A stretch of DNA of 5,793 nt from JANNAT01 sp031422555 (GCA_031422555.1 JANPLZ010000130.1:1-5793), one strand, 5' to 3'; shown: positions 1 to 5,775, counted from the first letter of the stretch. Numbers and translations: made by a program. The notes: a model not told the origin generated them from the letters alone.

Positions 1-1546
1 CATCAATCGCGGTGAAATCTGCAGCCGGGCGAACCACATTGATGCTGCGCACCGGGCGTTGCGGGCGCACGGGTGTCGGGGCCGGGGCTGCGGCAGCGTC
101 GATTGCGATGGAGTCAGGGGCGGCTTCATACCCAGCGTCAACTGCAACCACTGGTGGTGTGGACGCGTCGGGCTGCACCGGCATGACTTCGGCCTCAAGT
201 GCGGCCAGTTCGGCCTGCAGGGCGGCTTCGGCTTCGGCGGACAACAGACTTGATTCGGGGTCGGCGGCGGGCTGGACGACAAAGGATTGCGCGTCGGCAC
301 GGCGGATTTTGATCACCCGTGCGCGGGCGCGGGGCATATCTTCGGGTGCCACAACGTCATCGAACCCATCGTCGGCCACTGGCGTGGCATCGGCCAACGT
401 GTCGCGATCATCGTCGATGTCGCTTGTGGCCAACATGGGCTGCGGCGGTGCCGTGTCGGTTGAAAACTCGTCTTCAAAGTCGTCGAAGTCATCTTCAAAC
501 GCATCGACCAGCGCTGTGCGATCAGTTTGATCGGCTTGTCCGATCATAACACCCAAAGACGCCAGCAACGCAGCGTCGCTTACGCGGCTGTCAGCGGCCG
601 ATTCAGAAGCTGCATCGTCTTGCGTGGCTGATGACCCTACAAACTGATCGCCAATCTTCGCCGGGTGATCGGCAAAGTCATTCTCTGTAGCGGCGGCGTC
701 AATGCCGGTGGCAACGCCGTCCAGCCGCGCCAGATCGTCCACGGCGTCTTGGTCTTGCAGGTCGGCCAAATCATCGGCAGACTCATCCTGATCGGAAATC
801 GCGCTAAACGCCGCGTCATCTTCGATCAGATCGTCTGAATGGTCATTAAATTGTGCGGTAAAGACCGGATCGGCGGCGGAGCCTGCATCGGCCCAGTCAT
901 CATCAGCGGCGTCTTCGGAGTAAATCGCCGTGGGGGCGATGTTTTGATCGGCTGCATCGATCACCATGGGGGTGGCGGTGATTGCCTGCGGTGCGGCTGG
1001 TGTCAGATCGCCTGCAGGCGCATCGGGTATTGCCACTGCCGCGTCGGCAACGGAGACGTCAGCCATCTGCACAGGCTCGTCCGCGTGCTGATCTTCGCTG
1101 TAAGTCTCTGCCCTTGCTGCGGGTTGCGCTGCGGCGGCGGCGGCCGAGGCCCGCAAGCGGGACAGTTTGGCGGCCACAGACTCGACCGATGTTGATGCGT
1201 CTGACAGCAGTGGCTGATCTTCATGGTCGATCAGCGGGGCCAGCATCGGCGCAGGTGCGGCGGGCGGCACGGCAACGGGCGCATCCAATGCTTCGCCGGT
1301 GCGCAAGATCACGCCATTTTCCTGAATTTTCGCTTCGACCCGGCGGTGAATTTCGCGCTCGGCAATCTTGTGCAGCATGGCGGCGTCCGGCGTCGGCGGT
1401 TCGGCACCAAAATACCGGTCTTCGGCCGCCAGATCGCGAAAATACTCGGCGATGGCCTTCATCGTGTTAAACGGCTCATCGAACCCCTCAAGGGTGCAAG
1501 AGAACGTTCCATACGAGACCGTTAGAATTTTACTCGCACCAATCAT
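1..1546 (-). CDS. Uncharacterised acidic, low-complexity Rhodobacteraceae protein (often misnamed CheA-like); 3' end beyond window
   Basis: The reading frame from the ATG at 1546 is open to the left edge: I translated 515 codons and found no stop, so the C-terminus is missing. Regions by residue: 1-80, a compact conserved-looking start (MIGASKILTVSYGTFSCTLE, then a segment rich in F, Y, E and R); about 81-115, a Pro/Ala linker; 122-133, a basic amphipathic segment (ESVAAKLSRLRA); 136-400, an Ala/Asp-rich region without hydrophobic core, with 56 acidic and only 5 Lys/Arg residues in 196-395; 406-416, a basic cluster (RARARVIKIRR); 433-455, an Ala/Leu/Glu helix of coiled-coil type; 456-515, Pro/Val/Arg-rich. 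There is no signal peptide or membrane segment. From memory, the first 80 residues match a family confined to Rhodobacteraceae that databases call hypothetical or 'chemotaxis protein CheA'; no Hpt, kinase or CheW-like domain is visible, so that name should not be used. The gene is divergent from thiN. Its function is unknown. Confidence 0.85.
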   Translation of the reverse strand, partial: MIGASKILTVSYGTFSCTLEGFDEPFNTMKAIAEYFRDLAAEDRYFGAEPPTPDAAMLHKIAEREIHRRVEAKIQENGVILRTGEALDAPVAVPPAAPAPMLAPLIDHEDQPLLSDASTSVESVAAKLSRLRASAAAAAAQPAARAETYSEDQHADEPVQMADVSVADAAVAIPDAPAGDLTPAAPQAITATPMVIDAADQNIAPTAIYSEDAADDDWADAGSAADPVFTAQFNDHSDDLIEDDAAFSAISDQDESADDLADLQDQDAVDDLARLDGVATGIDAAATENDFADHPAKIGDQFVGSSATQDDAASESAADSRVSDAALLASLGVMIGQADQTDRTALVDAFEDDFDDFEDEFSTDTAPPQPMLATSDIDDDRDTLADATPVADDGFDDVVAPEDMPRARARVIKIRRADAQSFVVQPAADPESSLLSAEAEAALQAELAALEAEVMPVQPDASTPPVVAVDAGYEAAPDSIAIDAAAAPAPTPVRPQRPVRSINVVRPAADFTAID

Positions 1547-1552
1547 GGGATG

Positions 1553-1560
1553 CTCGCCTT
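1553..1560 (-). promoter_or_regulatory. Probable ribosome binding site of the acidic protein gene
   Basis: On the minus strand AAGGCGAG lies six bases before the ATG at 1546. It is a partial Shine-Dalgarno match at normal spacing, and it supports that start together with the conserved-looking N-terminus that begins there. Confidence 0.45.
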
Positions 1561-1593
1561 TTCACTACTTCACCGGGTCTATTTGCACCCAAT

Positions 1594-1620
1594 CCTGATC
1601 TAATCCATGGACAAATCAGG
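1594..1620. promoter_or_regulatory. Imperfect 27-bp palindrome in the divergent intergenic region
   Basis: Outer arms CCTGAT (1594-1599) and ATCAGG (1615-1620) flank a central perfect palindrome TCCATGGA (1604-1611). The two inner spacers differ by one base (CTAA against CAA), so the symmetry is imperfect. It lies between two divergent genes, where an operator would be expected, but no regulator is known for either gene. It shares 1612-1620 with the next dyad. Confidence 0.25.
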
Positions 1621-1628
1621 GTGATTTG
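1612..1628. promoter_or_regulatory. Perfect 7+3+7 inverted repeat, candidate operator between the acidic protein gene and thiN
   Basis: The sequence CAAATCAGGGTGATTTG has perfect 7-bp arms around GGG. Its edges lie 65 bp from the start codon of the acidic protein gene and 59 bp from that of thiN, close to the middle of the 141-bp gap, so one bound protein could affect both promoters. It does not fit the FNR/FnrL pattern (TTGAT-N4-ATCAA). No -35/-10 pair is convincing in this gap, so the operator role is inference. Confidence 0.35.
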
Positions 1629-1687
1629 AAGGATTGATTGTGTTCTGGCACCCGGCAGATTGCCGCAATTGGATGAACAGTAGTTAA

Positions 1688-2368
1688 ATGAACCGCGTGA
1701 TTGTCGACACGTCGCAAGGTGTAACGCTGGCAGGGGGCGGGCCGTTTGGCAAGGTGGCACTTGCACGCGCGCTGCGGTTTGCCCCTGTAATCGTTGGGGC
1801 GGATGGCGGCGCGGACCGGTTGTTACGGCTGAACGCTGTGCCGCAGGCGGTGATTGGCGACTTTGATTCGATCAGTGTTTCGGCGCGCGCAACACTGGCC
1901 GACCGGTTGTTTCCAATTGCCGAACAAGAGACCACCGACTTTGACAAGTCGCTGCGGTCAATTAAGGCACCGTTTGTGCTGGGGTTGGGATTCGCCGGCG
2001 CGCGGGTGGATCATGGTTTGGCGGTTCTGAACGCGCTGACGCGCCACCCTGACTTGCGGTGCATCATCCTTGGCCCCAAGGATCTGACGTTTCTTGCGCC
2101 GCGTGATCTGACGTTGCGCTTGCGCGTTGGCACAAGGCTGTCGTTGTTTCCGATGGGCGCGGTGTCGGGGCACAGCGCGGGGTTGCGTTGGCCGATCAAG
2201 GGCTTGGCGTTTGCACCCGATGGGGTGATCGGCACCTCAAACGAAGTGTCAGCCCCCCGCGTTCATCTGCGTTTTGACGCCGACAAGATGTTGATCATCC
2301 TGCCCTTGGCCTGCTTGACGGCGGTGCTGACAGGTCTGGGCTGCTGGCAAGGCGTTCGCGGTGAATGA
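1688..2368 (+). CDS. thiN: Thiamine pyrophosphokinase
   Basis: This cytosolic enzyme transfers pyrophosphate from ATP to thiamine, giving thiamine diphosphate and AMP; it makes the cofactor directly from salvaged thiamine. Visible family motifs: a glycine-rich start (LAGGG, residues 14-18), ADGGADRLL (38-46), the nucleotide/metal motif IGDFDS (56-61), TTDFDKSL (82-89), GARVDHGLAVLNAL (104-117) and, in the C-terminal thiamine-binding beta domain, WPIKGLAF (168-175) and GTSNEVS (182-188). At 226 residues it is a normal length. The ATG at 1688 fits the family N-terminus, but the ribosome site is weak (GGATGA, 11 bases away), and a four-codon frame ends directly against the start codon. The last nine or so residues extend past where I would expect the family to end and lie in the overlap with the convergent transporter gene. 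It is divergent from the acidic protein gene and appears to stand alone. Confidence 0.93.
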   Translation: MNRVIVDTSQGVTLAGGGPFGKVALARALRFAPVIVGADGGADRLLRLNAVPQAVIGDFDSISVSARATLADRLFPIAEQETTDFDKSLRSIKAPFVLGLGFAGARVDHGLAVLNALTRHPDLRCIILGPKDLTFLAPRDLTLRLRVGTRLSLFPMGAVSGHSAGLRWPIKGLAFAPDGVIGTSNEVSAPRVHLRFDADKMLIILPLACLTAVLTGLGCWQGVRGE

Positions 2369-3263
2369 CGTAAAGCCCCGAGGCCACGATCACCGCAATG
2401 CCCGCCCAGGTCAGCGTATTGGGGAAATCGCCAAAGATCAGCAGGCCCAGCACCACCGCAGTGACAATTTCAAGGTAATGCAGCGGCGCCAATGTTGACG
2501 CCGGGGCGTAATGCAGCGCCACCGTCATGCACATATGCGACGCCGCCGCCCAGAACCCCACCCCCAGCAGCCACAGCCACGCAAGCCCTTGCGGTGTCAC
2601 CGGATCAAGGCTGACCAGCCCGCTGCCATCCGCCAGCCATAGCACAGGCACACAGATTGCGGTGCCGATCAGCGACGTGTGCAACTGTTGGATCACCGGA
2701 TGCAGGCTGGCGGCCATCGCCTGCGTGATCAGCATGTAAAGGGCAAAGCTGATGGCGGTGCCCAAAGGCAACAGCGCCACCATGCCGTAATTGGCAATCG
2801 ACGGCTGAATAACCAGCAGCGCGCCCGCAAACCCCACCATCGAGGCCGCAATCCGGCGCGGGCCAACCGGGTTGCCAAAGATCAGATGGCCCAGCAGCAG
2901 CAAAATGAACGGCTCGACAAACACGATCGCCAGCGCATCGGCGATCGGCATCACCGCCGTCGCCGCAACAAAGCTGAAGGTTGACGCAATCAACAGCGCC
3001 GCGCGCAAGGTCAGCAACCCCAAGGCGCGCGACGATACCCGCCACCGCAGCCCCATCGCCCAGGCAACCGGGGCCATCAACGCCGCCTGCACCACAAACC
3101 GCGCCGTGGTGATCTGACCGACAGGAATGCTGGCGGTGGCCAGCTTGGCGCAGGTGTCCAGCAGCGGGGCCAGCACGCAAAACGCCAGCATCAGGGCAAT
3201 ACCGGGAAAGTTACTTTGCCGCGTCATCGCCACGCCTGTTTTGCCCGTACGCGCCTTGGCCAT
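2295..3263 (-). CDS. EamA/DMT-family inner-membrane transporter
   Basis: A 322-residue integral membrane protein with two tandem EamA repeats. Ten hydrophobic segments are visible at roughly 21-36, 55-70, 81-100, 106-127, 137-152, 161-183, 195-211, 226-248, 255-277 and 284-300. Family-typical spots are DALAIVFVEPFILLLLG (109-125), closing the first repeat, and APLHYLEIVTAVVLGLLIFG (259-278), closing the second. DMT proteins export or import amino acids, nucleotides, vitamins and other small metabolites; the substrate cannot be assigned from sequence. The ATG at 3263 has a GAAGG ribosome site six bases upstream; an alternative start at Met13 (3227) would remove a basic, alanine-rich leader. 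It lies 48 bp after sdaA on the same strand, so co-transcription is likely. Its final 74 bp, including the hydrophilic tail, overlap the end of thiN tail to tail. Confidence 0.9.
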   Translation of the reverse strand: MAKARTGKTGVAMTRQSNFPGIALMLAFCVLAPLLDTCAKLATASIPVGQITTARFVVQAALMAPVAWAMGLRWRVSSRALGLLTLRAALLIASTFSFVAATAVMPIADALAIVFVEPFILLLLGHLIFGNPVGPRRIAASMVGFAGALLVIQPSIANYGMVALLPLGTAISFALYMLITQAMAASLHPVIQQLHTSLIGTAICVPVLWLADGSGLVSLDPVTPQGLAWLWLLGVGFWAAASHMCMTVALHYAPASTLAPLHYLEIVTAVVLGLLIFGDFPNTLTWAGIAVIVASGLYVIHRERLASSPDLSAPPSSRPRAG

Positions 3264-3311
3264 GCGCGCCTTCGCCGCGCCGGTCTTGGCAGATGGCTGC
3301 GCCCCCGCCTA

Positions 3312-4691
3312 TCAACAATTCGGCACATTAACCGCCAAACCGCCCAGCGAGGTTTCCTTATACTTTTCATTCATATCGCGCCCGGTCTGGCGCATGGTCT
3401 CGATGCAGACATCCAGACTGACCAGATGCACCCCGTCGCCGCGCAGCGCCAGACTGGCCGCCGACACCGCCTTGATCGCGCCCAAGCCGTTGCGTTCGAT
3501 GCAGGGCACCTGCACCAGCCCCGCCACCGGATCGCAGGTCATGCCAAGATGGTGTTCCAGCGCTATTTCGGCGGCATTTTCAACTTGCATCACCGTGCCG
3601 CCCAGCACCGCGGCAAAGGCCGCAGCGGCCATCGCGGCGGCGGATCCCACTTCGGCCTGACAGCCGCATTCCGCCCCCGAGATCGAGGCATTGTGCTTGA
3701 CAAGCCCGCCAATCGCCGCCGCCGTTAACAAAAACTCGCCGATTTTTGCCGTCTGCGCCCCCGGCACATGATCAAGGTAATAGCGCAACACCGCTGGCAC
3801 CACGCCCGCCGCCCCGTTGGTGGGGGCGGTCACAACCTGCCCCCCGGCGGCATTTTCTTCGTTGACCGCCATCGCATACAGCGACATCCAGTCGTTTGTG
3901 GTGTGCGGCGGTGTGAAATTCAACCCGCGCTCGGCGATCAGCGCGTCATGAATGCCTTTGGCGCGGCGGCGCACTTTCAAGCCGCCTGGCAAAATGCCGC
4001 TGCCCTCCATGCCACGCGAAATACAATCGTTCATCACCGCCCAGATGCGGGCCATGCCAGCGTCCAGATCGGCACCGCTGCGATACTTCAACTCGTTGGC
4101 GCGCTTCATCGCCGCAATCGACAGGCCGGATTTCGCCGCCATTTCCAGCATTTCAGCGGCGGATTCAAACGGATAGGGCACATCGGCGCGCAAGCGTGAT
4201 TTCGCCCCGCCCGATTGTTCCATCTCATCTTCGGTCAGCACAAAGCCGCCGCCAATGGAATAATATGTTTCGGACAAAATCACATCGCCTTGGCCGTCGG
4301 TGGCTTTCAGGATCATGCCGTTGGCGTGGCCGGGCAGGGCGGGGCCATAGTCAAACACCAGATCCTGCGCGGGGTTAAAGGCCAAGGGCGGCAAGCCGTC
4401 GGCGTTGATGACATGGTGCAAATGGATCGCGGCCAGGGCTTCCTCGGCGCGGGCGGCGTCGTAGGTGGCAGGCTCGAACCCGGCAAGGCCAAGAATCGTT
4501 GCGCGGTCGGTGGCGTGGCCAATGCCGGTGAAGGCCAGCGACCCGTGCAAAGACGCTTTCAACCCGCGCGGCTGAAACGGGCTGCGCCGCAGGGTGTCCA
4601 AAAACCGCGCGGCCGCCACCATCGGCCCCATGGTATGCGACGATGACGGGCCGACGCCCACCTTGAACATATCAAACACCGACAGGAACAT
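3312..4691 (-). CDS. sdaA: L-serine dehydratase (L-serine ammonia-lyase), single-chain iron-sulfur type
   Basis: This cytosolic [4Fe-4S] enzyme deaminates L-serine to pyruvate and ammonia. At 459 residues it has the normal length for the fused beta-alpha form. The N-terminal beta domain opens with SVFDMFKVGVGPSSSHTMGP (4-23) and contains YYSIGGGFV. The C-terminal alpha domain carries NEENAAGG (277-284) and TAPTNGAAG (288-296), then SGAECGCQAEVG (338-349), TCDPVAG (385-391) and VPCIERN (395-401). C344, C386 and C397 correspond to the cluster ligands known in the Legionella enzyme, and the protein ends exactly on C459, matching the terminal cysteine that enters the active site there ('tail-in-mouth'). 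The TGA stop is followed at once by an in-frame TAG. The ATG at 4691 fits the family N-terminus, although its ribosome site (AAAGAAAG) is weak. It is the likely first gene of a unit with the EamA transporter. Confidence 0.96.
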   Translation of the reverse strand: MFLSVFDMFKVGVGPSSSHTMGPMVAAARFLDTLRRSPFQPRGLKASLHGSLAFTGIGHATDRATILGLAGFEPATYDAARAEEALAAIHLHHVINADGLPPLAFNPAQDLVFDYGPALPGHANGMILKATDGQGDVILSETYYSIGGGFVLTEDEMEQSGGAKSRLRADVPYPFESAAEMLEMAAKSGLSIAAMKRANELKYRSGADLDAGMARIWAVMNDCISRGMEGSGILPGGLKVRRRAKGIHDALIAERGLNFTPPHTTNDWMSLYAMAVNEENAAGGQVVTAPTNGAAGVVPAVLRYYLDHVPGAQTAKIGEFLLTAAAIGGLVKHNASISGAECGCQAEVGSAAAMAAAAFAAVLGGTVMQVENAAEIALEHHLGMTCDPVAGLVQVPCIERNGLGAIKAVSAASLALRGDGVHLVSLDVCIETMRQTGRDMNEKYKETSLGGLAVNVPNC

Positions 4692-4817
4692 GCGCGCGCT
4701 TTCTTTGGATCAGGGCTACCTGCGGTTCAGGTTTTGATAGAAACATGCAAATCGGCAAACGCGTCCGGGTGAAACGAGTGGCCGCGATTTGTGGTTCCAT
4801 AACAAACCTGACCCGCT
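4692..4817. other. 126-bp gap between the GST stop and the sdaA start
   Basis: No gene is seen here. It should contain the sdaA promoter unless sdaA is read through from the GST gene. It holds 7-bp arms CAAATCG (4748-4754) and CGATTTG (4785-4791) separated by 30 bases, and a small ACCTG/CAGGT dyad (4718-4732). Neither is followed by a T-run on the minus strand, so neither looks like an intrinsic terminator. I see no convincing -35/-10 pair and no riboswitch. Confidence 0.4.
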
Positions 4818-5483
4818 TTAATAGGCAGGATTGGTAAACAGGTCTGGCCCCAGAAGTTCATCCGCCGCAACCGACAGGGCTGCGGCGCGGGTCTCGTGGG
4901 CGGCAAGAACGGCGTGCAAGGCGGGGAAATCGGCACTGCGGAAATACGATGGATGCCCCGCGCCATAGGTCGCCAGCCAGCGCACCAGCACGCCCAGATA
5001 ATATCCCATCAGGCCGGGTTGGTGCGGTGACAACCAGCCGGGGGCCTCGCGCGCCACCATATCATTGATCAGCGTCAGATAAGTTTGCATCCGCACCCGC
5101 GCATGCGCCATCACTGCCTCGACAGACGCCTCACCTGCCACCCGGTCGGGGTAGAACAACTGCAGCAGGCAGGGATGGACATTGGTCGAGGTGAAGAACA
5201 GCCATTTCAAAAACGCCGCGCGCTGCGCACTGTCAGGGGCCGGGGCCAGACCGGGGTGGCGGTCTGACAAATACAAAAGCATCGCGGCGGTTTCAAACAT
5301 CGCGCCGTCTGGGGTTTCCATCGCCGGGATCAACCCCAAAGGGTGCATGGCGCGGTAGCCGGGGCTGACCAGTGCGCCGGCCTCGCGGTCGATCACCACG
5401 TTTTGATGCGGCACTGCCAGCTCGGCCAAAACAAGCCGAACGATCAGCGACGCGGAATCAGGCGAGTAGTGCAGTGTATACAT
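4818..5483 (-). CDS. Glutathione S-transferase family protein
   Basis: A 221-residue soluble cytosolic protein with the usual GST order: an N-terminal thioredoxin-like domain (about 1-77) and an all-helical C-terminal domain (about 85-210). Visible marks are the first strand and catalytic loop HYSPDSASL (5-13), the cis-proline loop GLIPAM (50-55) and the glutathione-binding turn ETAAMLLYLSDRHP (64-77), with Thr65 where Ser is more usual. Against beta-class GSTs, which have SPG-x-CSL, the catalytic cysteine position is Ala11 here; Ser7, Ser10 or Ser12 could serve instead, so any conjugating activity is uncertain. Members may detoxify electrophiles, reduce mixed disulfides or isomerise intermediates; the substrate is unknown. 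The ATG at 5483 fits the family start, with a weak GGGGG ribosome site. It is co-directional with sdaA, 126 bp upstream of it, so a shared transcript is possible but not shown. Confidence 0.9.
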   Translation of the reverse strand: MYTLHYSPDSASLIVRLVLAELAVPHQNVVIDREAGALVSPGYRAMHPLGLIPAMETPDGAMFETAAMLLYLSDRHPGLAPAPDSAQRAAFLKWLFFTSTNVHPCLLQLFYPDRVAGEASVEAVMAHARVRMQTYLTLINDMVAREAPGWLSPHQPGLMGYYLGVLVRWLATYGAGHPSYFRSADFPALHAVLAAHETRAAALSVAADELLGPDLFTNPAY

Positions 5484-5534
5484 CTGGTGCCCCCGGAACT
5501 CGCGTCACTATGGCGCGGCGACGGGCCATGGGCC

Positions 5535-5552
5535 AGTGTCAAAACCGACACT
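5535..5552. promoter_or_regulatory. 18-bp dyad overlapping a TTGACA box upstream of the GST gene
   Basis: Perfect 6-bp arms AGTGTC (5535-5540) and GACACT (5547-5552) are separated by six bases. On the minus strand they overlap a perfect TTGACA (5542-5537). No good -10 lies 16-18 bases downstream; the best box, CATAGT at 5512-5507, is 24 bases away. The dyad starts 52 bases upstream of the GST start codon, so an operator or activator site is plausible but unproven. Confidence 0.25.
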
Positions 5553-5667
5553 TGCAACGCCAATACGGCGGGATTCGCGCGGAGCAGCCTTTTGTGCGCC
5601 AGAAACGCTGTTGTATTTTGCAAAGGGCGGCAAACCCGGCTTGGGCAGCCTTGCCGCTACGGGAAGT

Positions 5668-5692
5668 CGCAAAAATTTATCTAAAATTTGCG
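5668..5692. other. AT-rich imperfect palindrome
   Basis: CGCAAA at the left end mirrors TTTGCG at the right end, with A/T-rich, nearly mirrored sequence between (5674-5686). It lies in the most AT-rich patch of the window. It could be a promoter element or protein site for the GST gene on the minus strand; no clear -35/-10 pair can be fitted. Confidence 0.3.
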
Positions 5693-5725
5693 TTTCATTT
5701 TGGCGCAAATACTCCACGGGGGGGG

Positions 5726-5748
5726 CCTCAATCGCGTGGCGATTGAGG
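5726..5748. repeat. Perfect 10-bp inverted repeat (hairpin) between long G-runs
   Basis: The arms CCTCAATCGC and GCGATTGAGG enclose only GTG. The hairpin is preceded by eight G (5718-5725) and followed by T and seven G (5750-5756). No T-run follows on either strand, so by itself it is not a standard intrinsic terminator. The preceding GCGCAAATACTCC (5704-5716) resembles, from memory, a sequence commonly seen beside G-rich hairpins in Rhodobacterales intergenic regions. Confidence 0.7.
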
Positions 5749-5750
5749 TG

Positions 5751-5775
5751 GGGGGGTGTGAAACCCCCCGCTTTT
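5751..5775 (+). terminator. Terminator-like G6/C6 stem followed by GCTTTT
   Basis: Six G (5751-5756) can pair with six C (5764-5769) across the loop TGTGAAA, followed by GC and four T on the plus strand. The form suits a rho-independent terminator for plus-strand transcription, yet no plus-strand gene lies just to its left. It may instead act on a convergent gene outside the window, or be part of a repeat element. Confidence 0.35.

Noticed and set aside
12..1525. Several plus-strand open frames (for example 12-530, 839-1195, 982-1470, 1223-1525) across the left third
   Set aside because: They lie opposite the acidic protein gene, whose GC-rich codons rarely make stops on the other strand. 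Their products are Ser/Ala-, Gly- or Arg-rich with no recognisable domain, while the minus-strand frame is open for 515 codons with a conserved-looking start.
1..1546. CheA chemotaxis kinase annotation for the leftmost gene
   Set aside because: No Hpt histidine motif, dimerisation helices, ATP-binding N/G boxes or CheW-like domain can be seen in 515 residues, and no chemotaxis gene is nearby.
1583..1604. Sigma-70-type promoter TTGCAC...TCTAAT in the divergent gap
   Set aside because: The spacer is only 10 bases; 16-18 are needed.
1646..1664. Sigma-54-type promoter TGGCAC...TTGC upstream of thiN
   Set aside because: The GG and GC dinucleotides are separated by 13 bases, whereas sigma-54 requires 10.
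3127..4646. Plus-strand open frames opposite sdaA and the transporter (for example 3127-3660, 3216-3728, 4215-4646)
   Set aside because: They are shadows of strongly supported minus-strand genes and encode His/Arg/Gly-rich sequence without family features.
4692..4817. Riboswitch or attenuator before sdaA
   Set aside because: Only small or widely spaced inverted repeats are present, and no glycine or serine-responsive aptamer core could be recognised in 126 bp.
5508..5717. 69-codon minus-strand frame from a GTG, ending 24 bp before the GST gene
   Set aside because: It starts in the G-run/repeat element, has no ribosome site beyond the C-run, runs through the palindrome and dyad, and gives no recognisable protein; its first codons are explained by the repeat sequence.
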